Part shown: one piece after another, positions 1 to 8,015 of the stretch
How positions within the stretch are numbered: position 1 is the stretch's first letter
How the letters are laid out: each line of letters starts with the position of its first letter
Assembly: GCA_023807065.1 (NCBI GenBank)
Contig: JAJJLU010004137.1
Location: 1 to 17,860 of the forward strand
Direction: 5' to 3'
Source: Isotricha intestinalis
Lineage: Eukaryota; Ciliophora; Litostomatea; Vestibuliferida; Isotrichidae
DNA: 17,860 nucleotides
Position numbers and translations under genes: made by a program
Notes under the pieces: generated by a model
What the model was told of the DNA's origin: nothing
Databases searched by the model: none
The model's input: only the letters and a program-made list of their open reading frames with translations

Positions 1-477
1 TTAAATTCATTAAAAGTTTTTTTTCATGATTAAAAATTTGAATAATTAAAATAAGATTTTTTTCTTGGATTATTGAAAAAAATTAGAATTTGAATGAGAT
101 AATTATAAATAATAAAATATAAGTTTGTTATAAGTTAATTTCAATATTTTGATAAAAAAATTGAACAAACAAGAATTAAAAGAAATTTACATAAGAAATA
201 ATTTTGAAAAATGGAATTATATTTAATTTTGAGAATATAATTAAAAAAAATTTTGTTTTAATCATGAATCAACAATTTTAGGAAAAAATAGTGTGAATAA
301 TAATTAATAAAAGTTCAAGAATGAATTTTTGCAAGAAAAAATATGACTTCAAGGTTTACATAATAATTAAACATTTTTATTCTTATTTTATATAAAATAA
401 AAAATAATTTTCTATCAAGTAAATACTTCTTTAAAGAAATAAATAAAATAAATAAAAAATCAATAATATATTTAAAA
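1..477. other. A+T-rich intergenic stretch upstream of first gene
   Basis: No open frame of useful length, tRNA-like G+C island or mobile-element signature is visible. The sequence is runs of A and T with scattered short words. Its last 80 bases become A-rich on the plus strand (repeated AATAAA/AAATAAAT words), which is the composition seen just before the other start codons here, so this part probably holds the promoter and 5' leader of the gene at 478. The two minus-strand frames that run across 315-760 are T-rich, low-complexity translations opposite the real gene and were not accepted. Confidence 0.5.
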
Positions 478-1593
478 ATGTCAAAAAATATGTTGTTGAG
501 GTTAATTGCAAAAGAATCTTCTTCAGAAGATGAAATAAACACTCAACAAGACAATGAGAAGAAAGAAAATAAATATCCAAATTTATATATGATTCCAAAT
601 AATAATTATCCTCATTTACAAAGAAATTATTTAATGAATAAACTTCATATTTTAATCCAAATACATAAAAAGGAAGAAACAAATTTATTACAAGAAAAAA
701 AAGGATGGAATATTTTATATAGTTATTTCTTTCAAAAATTATTTTTAGTAACAAAAACAAAAAAAGAAAATGACAAATTTTTAAATTTAAAAGAAGTAGA
801 AATAAGAATAAGAAAGCAATTAGGAAAAATAAGAAAGAAAAAAGAAGAAGATGAAGATGATAAAAAAGAAATATATTTTGATTTATTTGAAAAAGTTAAT
901 TATAATCCTCCAATTTCTTCTTTATTTTCACATAATTTTATAAAAGAATCAGGTGATGTTTTTTTAGGAAAAAGTGAAGAAAAATCTCATTTTGTTCAAG
1001 TTGTTAATACATTTGTTAATTTTAAAAAAAAAGAAAAAAAAATTCCTTTAATTAAAAATATTAAAACATCCAGACAAGAATTAGAAAGTAAAAAAAAATT
1101 GTATGATAAATTAAAAAGAAGAAGTACAATTGAATTAGAAAAATTTAATATATTAGAACCTAAAAAAGAAAGTAGATTATTAGATGATGTAGAATTACAT
1201 TTAGAAAAAATCATTTTAAAAGGAAATGATAATAATGATCCTAATAAAATTATTTGGAGAGAAGAAATTATTCCAAAAGGAGCTAAAAAAATTGTTGAAA
1301 AATTTGTTGAAAAATATCCTTATACAAATGCAATTACTGTTGAAGATGAATTAAATTATTTAAATCATGATGAAAAAGTTTATTCTCTTGAAATGAAAAA
1401 TACAAAAATGTTTGAAAATAAAGAATTTGATTCTATGAGATATTTATTTGATTTTAATTATTTAAAAGATATTATGAATAAAGAAAAAAAAGGATCAAGT
1501 TTTACTTTTAAAAACCAAATGGATGATTTATTAAATAAAATAGATAAAGCTATTGAACTTGCTAATGACTATGATAAAAGTGATAATGAATAG
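478..1593 (+). CDS. Unrecognised charged, cysteine-free 371-aa protein
   Basis: I do not recognise the family. The 371 residues contain no cysteine, no signal peptide and no membrane helix, so it is probably soluble in cytoplasm or nucleus. An acidic serine patch (SSSEDE, residues 14-19) near the N-terminus and a similar acidic tail (last seven residues) look like casein-kinase-type sites. A strongly basic then acidic stretch lies at 117-130 (KIRKKKEEDEDDKK) and could be a nuclear-localisation signal or a helical linker. Residues 200-225 are basic and helical (KLKRRS). Mixed hydrophobic and charged segments with some aromatics (YPYTNAITVEDELNYL near 280-295; MRYLFDFNYLKDIM near 320-333) suggest folded parts rather than pure low complexity. 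The first ATG was chosen; a second Met at codon 5 is possible. It stops at TAG, the only TAG stop in the window. The long open frame and coding-strand A-richness make the gene convincing; its function is unknown. Confidence 0.85.
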   Translation: MSKNMLLRLIAKESSSEDEINTQQDNEKKENKYPNLYMIPNNNYPHLQRNYLMNKLHILIQIHKKEETNLLQEKKGWNILYSYFFQKLFLVTKTKKENDKFLNLKEVEIRIRKQLGKIRKKKEEDEDDKKEIYFDLFEKVNYNPPISSLFSHNFIKESGDVFLGKSEEKSHFVQVVNTFVNFKKKEKKIPLIKNIKTSRQELESKKKLYDKLKRRSTIELEKFNILEPKKESRLLDDVELHLEKIILKGNDNNDPNKIIWREEIIPKGAKKIVEKFVEKYPYTNAITVEDELNYLNHDEKVYSLEMKNTKMFENKEFDSMRYLFDFNYLKDIMNKEKKGSSFTFKNQMDDLLNKIDKAIELANDYDKSDNE

Positions 1594-1712
1594 TTTATTA
1601 TAATTATTTTAATATTGTATTAAATTAAATTATGAAATATTTTTAATATTTCAATTTTAAATAATTGATTTATGAATTAATCATCTTTATTTTTTAATCA
1701 TTTATCTATTTT

Positions 1713-1795
1713 TTCTTAGGAACAATTAAAAAATCACATTACTAAGAATCAATCTCTGAATTAATATGAACTTATAAAATAGAAGTTAATGTTCC
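1713..1795. repeat. Cluster of short inverted repeats
   Basis: TTCTTAG at 1713-1719 is mirrored by CTAAGAA at 1742-1748. GGAACAATTAA at 1719-1729 pairs with TTAATGTTCC at 1786-1795 (ten pairs, one bulged A, three G-C pairs). AACTT at 1769-1773 pairs with AAGTT at 1783-1787. The pairings overlap and cannot all form together. The G and C content of the arms is above the local background. This may be a structured 3' UTR or chance; there is no family resemblance. Confidence 0.25.
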
Positions 1796-2164
1796 GATAA
1801 AAAATAAAGAAGTGTATTTTTTATGTTTTTTTATTCTATTTAAAACTAATTTTACAAGTATTTGAAGAGAAAAAATTCCAAAGTCTATTCATAATTCTTA
1901 AGAAATTCATTAAAATATTATCTTGAATTTTAATTATTTCTCATGAAGATTGTTTGATATTTAATTCCAAGAGTTTTATTGACTACTTTCTATTGAAACT
2001 TATTATTCCTCAATTAAAGAATTATATTATATTTTTAATTTTTATTTCTTTTAAAGAAAATTTTATTGTTTTGATTGTTACACTTTCTTATTCATAAAAA
2101 AACACAATAGCAAAAAAACTTCGATTTTGAAATTGATTTATTAAAAATTTTTATTTTTTTTGTT

Positions 2165-2174
2165 TATATAAATA
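2165..2174 (+). promoter_or_regulatory. Possible TATA box for the RING gene
   Basis: TATATAAATA lies about 40 bases before the ATG at 2214, where a TATA element with a short leader would sit. The assignment is weak, because such words occur often in DNA this rich in A+T. Confidence 0.2.
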
Positions 2175-2213
2175 AAAAAGCCTTTTTTTCTAAATATATT
2201 TTATTAACCAAAT

Positions 2214-2996
2214 ATGAAAAATAAAACAAACAAAGGAATTATTTCAAAAATTGATAACAAAAATCAAAATAATAAACCAAAGCAAAGTGCAAATAATTTA
2301 AAATCCAAAATTTCTGAACAGAATAAATTACCTAATATTAATCAAAAACCAATTCAAAATTCTTTATCAATAAAACCATTGAAAAATATTAATCCTATGA
2401 AACCTATCAATTTATATGAAACTGAATATAAAAATTTACAAGCAGAAAATACAAAATTAAAAAAAGAATTAGTGGAAGAAAGAAAAAAAGTAATATTATA
2501 TATTCAAAAAGTGAAAAATTTAAGTTCTCAAATAGAATTAATAAAATCTAAAATAGAAAAAGCAAAAAATGTGAAAAAATCAATAAAAAAAAAATTTATT
2601 AATAACAATAATTTTGAAGATGAATTAGATTTTGGATTATATTATGAAGATTTTGAAACAAATGAAGCAATAAATGAAGTTGAACAACAAATTATAGATG
2701 AATTATGTCCTAATCCAGATAAAATGACTTATGAACAATTATTAGAATTAGAAGAAAACGTTGGAAATGTTAATAAAGGGTTCACTGAAGAAAAAATTAA
2801 AAAAATTCCTTTTATTACTTTTAAAAAAGGAATTTATCAAGATTGTGATAAATGTATTATTTGCCAAGAAGATTTCATTTATGGAGAAAAAGTTAAATTG
2901 CTTAATTGTGGACATGTTTTTCATGAAGAATGTATTGGTCCTTGGCTTCTTAAAGAAAAAAAATGTCCTTTTTGTAAAGAAGAAATTAAAATTTAA
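2214..2996 (+). CDS. RING-H2 E3 ubiquitin ligase, BIG BROTHER-like
   Basis: A probable E3 ubiquitin-protein ligase of 260 residues: the RING domain would recruit a ubiquitin-charged E2 and pass ubiquitin to substrates held by the rest of the protein. The C-terminal RING-H2 is complete: C214, C217, C232, H234, H237, C240, C251 and C254, spacing C-x2-C-x14-C-x-H-x2-H-x2-C-x10-C-x2-C, with the usual Trp after the sixth ligand (W244). Before it, residues 171-200 (starting MTYEQLLELEENVGN) match the conserved stretch preceding the RING in plant BIG BROTHER-type ligases. Residues 1-65 are basic, Asn/Gln/Lys-rich and probably disordered; 68-125 form a likely coiled coil, perhaps for dimerisation or substrate binding. 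No membrane segment is seen, so it should be soluble. The start is the first in-frame ATG after an A+T leader, and the frame ends in TAA just after the RING. Substrates cannot be inferred. Confidence 0.93.
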   Translation: MKNKTNKGIISKIDNKNQNNKPKQSANNLKSKISEQNKLPNINQKPIQNSLSIKPLKNINPMKPINLYETEYKNLQAENTKLKKELVEERKKVILYIQKVKNLSSQIELIKSKIEKAKNVKKSIKKKFINNNNFEDELDFGLYYEDFETNEAINEVEQQIIDELCPNPDKMTYEQLLELEENVGNVNKGFTEEKIKKIPFITFKKGIYQDCDKCIICQEDFIYGEKVKLLNCGHVFHEECIGPWLLKEKKCPFCKEEIKI

Positions 2997-3921
2997 ATAA
3001 ATGATTTTAAAAATATTCTTTATTTCTTTTAACAATGATTACATTTAATTTTAATGTTTTTTATATTTTTATATATCAAAATATCACAATAGAAAAATTA
3101 CACTTAATGTTGTATGATAAATTTTTTGTTTTGAGTATTTTTTTAAAGTATTGAGAAACAAAAAAAAATAAATCCAAATTTGAGTTGTGTTGATTTGTGA
3201 ATGTATAAGAAACAATTAAATTTATTAAATTAATTTCTGTTTCTTTTTATAAGAAAAGGAAAATATACCCATTATTTTTTAAAATATTCATAGAAGATTC
3301 AATAAAAACATGGAATTTCATTTTTAAGAATAGAAAAATTTGATAAAAAATAATCTCGTTTATTTTAGGATTAGGTAATTTACTCTTATACAATTTTCAT
3401 AATTATAAAAACCCTCTTTTAATATGAAATAATAATAATGTATTATTTGGTTTTTTCATTTGTTATTAAAATTTTAAAGTAGATATACATTCTTTATTAT
3501 TATCAAATTTGGATTTAATAATATATTTTTTATAAATGAAACATAAATATCATTGTTATTTCAATCTTTATATTTTTTTTTTTAAAATACAATTTTTTTA
3601 TTTTTCTTGAATATATTCAGTTAATAATTTATTATATTTAAAAAACATCGTCTCTGAAAGAAAAATAGAAGATATTTTACTTCTATCTTTTTATAAAATT
3701 TACAGAAAGTGTTTTAATTTAAAATAGAACAATTACAAAAACTAATTTCCCCTAATTTATTTTTTTATTTTAAAACAATTATTTTTGAAAAATCTTTCTT
3801 TCTTATTATAATAATTATATAATAAAAAAGATAATTATTTTTCATTTTTCAAAAAAGTTTTGTATGAATTTTTACAATAAAAAATTATAAATTTTCAAAT
3901 GAATTATATAATAAAATAAAT
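2997..3921. other. Gene-free region between convergent genes
   Basis: These 925 bases lie between the 3' ends of the RING gene (plus) and the coiled-coil WD40 gene (minus), so they should hold two 3' UTRs and terminators but no promoter for either. AATAAA occurs immediately after the RING stop but is too frequent here to mean much. T-rich runs, an unremarkable CCCC at about 3747-3750 and a hairpin at 3661-3691 are the only structure visible. I see no open frame, tRNA or repeat-element ends. The length is large for a convergent spacer, so a non-coding RNA cannot be excluded. Confidence 0.5.
3661..3691. repeat. Hairpin between convergent genes
   Basis: ATAGAAG (3665-3671) and CTTCTAT (3680-3686) form a perfect 7-bp stem around an 8-base A+T loop. 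Past a bulged C, A-run and T-run flanks can extend it by four to five pairs. It lies between two gene 3' ends, so it may help transcript 3'-end formation, but chance is a fair explanation. Confidence 0.25.
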
Positions 3922-5508
3922 TTACAAATTACACTTAAAAACTTTAATTTTATATTCATCATTAGTAACAAGTAAATCTCCATTATTTAATTCAATGATA
4001 ATATTAATGCATAGAGTATAATGTGTAATAATATTTTGTATTAAATTAAAATTTTGATTATTTCTTATATCAATATTAAAAGGAGCTCCACCTGCAAATG
4101 CAATATAACCATTTTTTAAAACAGTAATACAATAAACAACAAAATTAGAAGGAATTTCTAAAATGATTTTTTTTTGATTTATACTTATAACTTTCATAAT
4201 TTTTTCAAATTTTCCTCCAACAATTATTCTATCATTATCGATTTTTTTTAATGATTCATACCAAACAACTTCACATTTTTCTAAAGTAAATTTTAGGTCT
4301 AATAAATTTAAATCCCAAACTTTCAATTGACCATTATAATCTCCAGAAATTAGAGTATTTGAATCAAATAATATTATAGCTCTTGCAGTGTCTTTATGTT
4401 CAAAGGTTTTAATACATTGATATTCTTTAAATTTTTCCCAAATTTTTACTGTGTGATCATTACTACAAGAAATTATTTTTTGATTTTCTAAAAATATTAT
4501 TTTATTCACTGTTCTGTTATGACCATAAAGTGTATCAATTAATATTATTTTTTCATTTTCAATTTTCCATTTTTTTATTGTTTTGTCTGAACCAGTTAAA
4601 AAATTATTATTGTCAATAATACAAAAACATGCAATTACATTTTCATGAGCTTTTTCATAATTAAATATAACTTTGTTATTTTGTAAATCTATTATTTGGA
4701 AATTATTATTAAAACTTGTAATAATATTATTATTTGGAAATAATGCTAATGTTATTCCTTTATATAAATTTAAAAAATTTTCTTTATTTTCATAATATAA
4801 AAAATTGGAATGAGATGCAAAACCTTTAATCATTGATAATATATTTGATAAATATCCTTTAATACTATAACTTTCTTTATTATTATTCATTTCATTATTG
4901 TTTATATTTAAAATTCCTTTAAAAGAATTTTGTACTTTTATATTATTTTCTTCTATTTTTTTGATTATTTTTTCATGTATTATTTTTTGTTTTTTTCTAT
5001 TATTTATTATTAAATTTCTTAAAAATATTATTTCTTTTTCTTTTTTTTCATTTGAATCTTTTAATTGAATAATTTCTTTTTTTAAATTATTAATTATCAT
5101 TTCTTTTCTTTTATATTGGTTAACTCCTATTTCTTCTTCATCAAAAAAATTTTTTTTTAAAATAAAATCTACATCATTTATTCCAGGAACCATTGATAAA
5201 ATTGTTAATAACATTCCATCATTTTTTTCATTTAAACTATAATATTTTGATTTAATACATTCTGATATTAAGTTTATTATATCATTTAAATTATCTGAAA
5301 TTTTAAAAAGACTTTCATTTTTCATTTTTTCATATTTGAAAATATTTTGATATTTTAACTCAGGATGTAATTGTGAATGAAGGTTAAATATAGTTTGATT
5401 TTCTTTAACCGAAATTATTAAAATATATTCTTCATTATTATAATTTAAATTTAATATAATGTCTTTTGAAATTTCATTAGCCCCATTCACTTCTTCTTTA
5501 TTTAACAT
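3922..5508 (-). CDS. Coiled-coil WD40 beta-propeller protein (528 aa)
   Basis: A probable scaffold protein. Residues about 17-85 form an alpha/beta-looking N-terminal region that I cannot name. Residues 130-195 are Lys/Glu/Ile-rich and predicted coiled coil. From about 245 to the end is a WD40 propeller of about seven repeats: GSDKTIKKW (306-314), the GH dipeptide at 329-330 followed by ISCSNDHTVKIW (346-357), and ISGDYNGQLKVW (387-398) are clear blades; the last blades are degenerate but end in DEYKIKVF (517-524). There is no signal peptide or membrane helix, so a cytosolic scaffold is likely. No F-box was recognised, so a role as a ubiquitin-ligase substrate receptor is not supported. The start is the first ATG of the frame, preceded by A-rich sequence on the coding strand. 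The family is certain at fold level; partner and pathway are unknown. Confidence 0.92.
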   Translation of the reverse strand: MLNKEEVNGANEISKDIILNLNYNNEEYILIISVKENQTIFNLHSQLHPELKYQNIFKYEKMKNESLFKISDNLNDIINLISECIKSKYYSLNEKNDGMLLTILSMVPGINDVDFILKKNFFDEEEIGVNQYKRKEMIINNLKKEIIQLKDSNEKKEKEIIFLRNLIINNRKKQKIIHEKIIKKIEENNIKVQNSFKGILNINNNEMNNNKESYSIKGYLSNILSMIKGFASHSNFLYYENKENFLNLYKGITLALFPNNNIITSFNNNFQIIDLQNNKVIFNYEKAHENVIACFCIIDNNNFLTGSDKTIKKWKIENEKIILIDTLYGHNRTVNKIIFLENQKIISCSNDHTVKIWEKFKEYQCIKTFEHKDTARAIILFDSNTLISGDYNGQLKVWDLNLLDLKFTLEKCEVVWYESLKKIDNDRIIVGGKFEKIMKVISINQKKIILEIPSNFVVYCITVLKNGYIAFAGGAPFNIDIRNNQNFNLIQNIITHYTLCINIIIELNNGDLLVTNDEYKIKVFKCNL

Positions 5509-5927
5509 TTATTTTTAGGTAATAATAAAAATTACATATGAAGTTAATTAAAAGTAATTAATAAATATGTGTGATAAATGTTTATTTAAAAATTATTAAA
5601 AAGAATATATTAATCATAAATGTCATTATAAAATTTAAAGAAAAATTATTTTGAATTTTAGAAATTCAAACATAAATTTTACAGAATAAAATAGATATTT
5701 GAAAGATTATATGATAAAAATAATAAATAGATTGATAATTAAAATATAAAAATAAATTTAATGATTATATGAAATAAATGATATAAGAGGAATTATTTTA
5801 TTGATAAAAAATTCAAAAATTCATAATCTCTTTTATATTGTTTATATTCAAAAAATTACAGAAAAAAAAGAATATTGTTTTATAATACTAAAAAGGTTTA
5901 AAATATATTATTTATATTTTTAATCTC
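5509..5927. other. Intergenic region between two minus-strand genes
   Basis: These 419 bases lie between the start of the coiled-coil WD40 gene and the end of the phosphoesterase-like gene, both minus strand. They hold the promoter of the former and the 3' flank of the latter. I see only A+T-rich sequence without open frames, RNA-gene signatures or clear repeats. Confidence 0.5.
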
Positions 5928-7239
5928 TTATTTAAATTCAATTATTTGAGACAAAAAATTTTTTGAGATTATGTCATAACAATTTTTTGCATAAATTTTC
6001 ACCAAATAAATTCCTGAAAAAGTTTCTTTTATAACTAGAGAAATTTCTTTTTTCCTTTCTTCAGGCATTAAAAAAAAATCTGAAAAATAATAAAAATATT
6101 TTTTAATTTTTTCATTTTCAATTATAATTTGATATTGACAAACTAATGTCTTAAAACTTGCTTGTAAAAATTGAATAACATGTTTATTATTTTTATTTTT
6201 ATAAATTTTAATTTCAGAATTTGAATTTGGAAAATAAGGAATTAAATTATTTTTATAATTTAAAAAAAAAAATTTTTTCATTTAAAAGGGTATTTGGAAT
6301 AATCCAAGGATTATCATAAATTTTATTTTCTTTTAGAAAATATCTATTAATGGTAATATTATTGTTAAAAAGATTTAAAATTAATCCCATTGGGTTTTTA
6401 AAAGCAATTTCATTATTTTCATTTTCATCAAATGGAATTAGCCCATTTTCTATTTTATAATTTGAGTTTAACTTTATGTAAGAAACACTTTGAATATGAA
6501 TTTCAAAATAATTTTCATCTGAAAAACTTCTATCATCAATTAAAGAATAATTTGAATTCCCATTTAATAAAACTATATTTTTATAATCTTTAATAACATT
6601 ATGAATTTCAATATAATTATTTTCTGTTATTGAAGTTATTAAGAAAATTGGTATTTTTGAATTGTAATAACTATTTATTTGATTTTTTAACCATGCTATA
6701 TTTGATATATTTTTATTTTTAAAATAAGCATATTTTATAAAAACAAACAAACCAATTTTAATTGTTTCTGTTATTGACTGATTAAAATATTTAGTAAATA
6801 TTACTTTATATTTTTCAATGTCATCATTTTCTTCATTATACTCATTTTCTCCTATTGAAAGAATTTTTATTGGAAATTTTTCATCTGGAAAAAAAGATGA
6901 ATAAATTTTGTTAAATAATAAGTATGATTCTTTAGAAGGATTATTAACTATATTTCCAATAACAATAATAACACTAACATTCCTTTTTTGAAAAGTGTTG
7001 AATGCATATCTTAAATTTTCAATATGAAAATGATTATATTTATTTTTTGGATTTAATTTTGGATTACTAATTATTCCAATTGAAATATTATTCAATTTGA
7101 AATTTCTGTGTTCTTTTAATTCAAAAAGCCAAAATAATTCAGGACTATACTTTTCAATTTTAATTACAACAAATGAAGAAAATAGAATAATTACAAAACA
7201 ATATATTGCTAAAATTGTTAATTTTAAGTTAGTCTTCAT
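5928..7239 (-). CDS. Membrane-anchored metallophosphoesterase-like protein, frameshifted, lacking metal ligands
   Basis: Two overlapping minus-strand frames make one gene: 7239-6253 (328 aa) and 6281-5928 (about 116 codons). They meet in an 11-T run; with one T fewer the frame runs through to give about 436 residues. Residues 7-27 are a hydrophobic signal-anchor, so the rest should face lumen or exterior, in keeping with several N-glycosylation sequons (N51, N87, N153, N177, N294). The core follows the calcineurin-like phosphoesterase order, but the metal ligands are gone: the D-x-H site reads N59-P-K61, GD reads G95-N96, GNH[DE] reads G130-E-N-E, and GHxH reads G227-N-S-N230. The second frame resembles the all-beta region that follows the phosphoesterase domain in TMEM62-like proteins. 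Catalysis is unlikely; a binding or structural role, or gene decay, fits better. The fold call rests on motif order and spacing and is moderately secure. Its neighbour at 8016-10100 is another membrane-bound hydrolase-fold protein on the same strand. Confidence 0.72.
6262..6272 (-). other. T11 run carrying the frameshift in the phosphoesterase-like gene
   Basis: On the coding strand an A6 run is followed by eleven T and then AAATTATAA. The upstream frame reads ATT-TTT-TTT-TTT-AAA-TTA and stops at TAA; the downstream frame reads TTT-TTA-AAT-TAT and stays open for over 110 codons. Ten T (or thirteen) would join them. Homopolymer miscount, a real indel, transcriptional slippage and +1 ribosomal slippage are all possible. 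Confidence 0.8.
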
Positions 7240-8015
7240 TTAAAAAAATTAAATAAAATACTTTTATTATTATTTTTATTTAATTTTATTTTTTCTTTTT
7301 TTTATCATGAAGTTAGAATTTATAACTTATCGTGTCATGTGACTAGAATAATTTAAAATTTTGTGATGTGAATTAAACCATAATTTTATTTTTTTTGAAA
7401 ATACCCATAAAAATTTTTTAGAAAAAATTGATAAAAATAAATAACTTATTAAGTATTTAACTTGAAAAAAAAATCATAGATTTTTAATAATTTATTTTTT
7501 CTGAATTTATTTAATGTGAATGATTGCGAATATTTTTTTTCTATCTATAAAATGATTGAATTTATTGAATTCATTGACATAACATGATTTAATATTTTTT
7601 TTTGTAGTCAATTTAAGTAATTAAAGAAGAATAATTTATATCATTTTTTATTTAAATATAAATTCTTCAATACAATATTTTTTAATCATATACATTTTTC
7701 ATTTATATTTTTTAAAAAGCATATAAATGTAAATTAAAATTAAAAGTAATCATTAAAAAGTTAATCTAAATTTCTTAAAATGATTTTTTCTATACCATAC
7801 TTTTTTTAAGAATTTTTTGATGAAAACTAGTTTGTGATAATTTGAATAAATTTTTTCATATTCTCATTTAATGATCTAATTGTATTATTAATCAATTTTT
7901 ACTTTTTGATTATCTATAATAAAATCACATATAAATGATTTTAATTTTATTCTTCATTATTCATTTTTAAATATCGGTAAAAAATGAAAAAAAATAATTA
8001 AATATAATAAATATA
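7240..8015. other. Intergenic region between two minus-strand genes
   Basis: These 776 bases separate the phosphoesterase-like gene from the 3' end of the DUF229-like gene. No open frame is convincing. A near-palindromic GTCATGTGAC lies at 7334-7343, about 95 bases upstream of the phosphoesterase-like ATG and unusually rich in G and C for this spacer. A second similar word, GTGATGTGA, lies at 7363-7371. The rest is A+T-rich without visible RNA genes or element ends. Confidence 0.5.
7334..7343 (-). promoter_or_regulatory. E-box-like near-palindrome upstream of the phosphoesterase-like gene
   Basis: GTCATGTGAC has arms GTCA/TGAC around a two-base centre and contains the E-box CATGTG. It resembles the bHLH-leucine-zipper M-box/CLEAR consensus of animals. 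In this base composition a word with five G/C in ten stands out. Whether this organism has a matching factor is unknown, so this is only a candidate. Confidence 0.15.

Larger units (their letters stand above)
1594..2213. other. Intergenic region between two plus-strand genes
   Basis: These 620 bases separate two same-strand genes and hold no open frame worth calling. They contain the 3' flank of the first gene, an inverted-repeat cluster at 1713-1795 listed separately, and the promoter of the RING gene, with a TATATAAATA word at 2165-2174. No tRNA B-box-like sequence or transposon end was seen. Confidence 0.5.

Noticed and set aside
315..760. Two minus-strand frames across the start of the first gene
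   Set aside because: They are Phe/Leu/Ile/Tyr-rich low-complexity translations opposite an A-rich coding strand; the plus-strand frame explains the sequence.
996..1214. Minus-strand 72-codon frame inside the first gene
   Set aside because: Antisense shadow made of Ser/Asn/Leu/Phe from the Lys/Glu-rich coding strand.
1711..1720. TTTTCTTAG as a 3' splice site of an exon after the first gene
   Set aside because: No open frame or conserved protein segment follows, and the preceding gene ends cleanly.
2748..3035. Frames overlapping the RING domain on both strands
   Set aside because: The 214-254 RING-H2 with all eight ligands lies in the other plus-strand frame; these are shadows.
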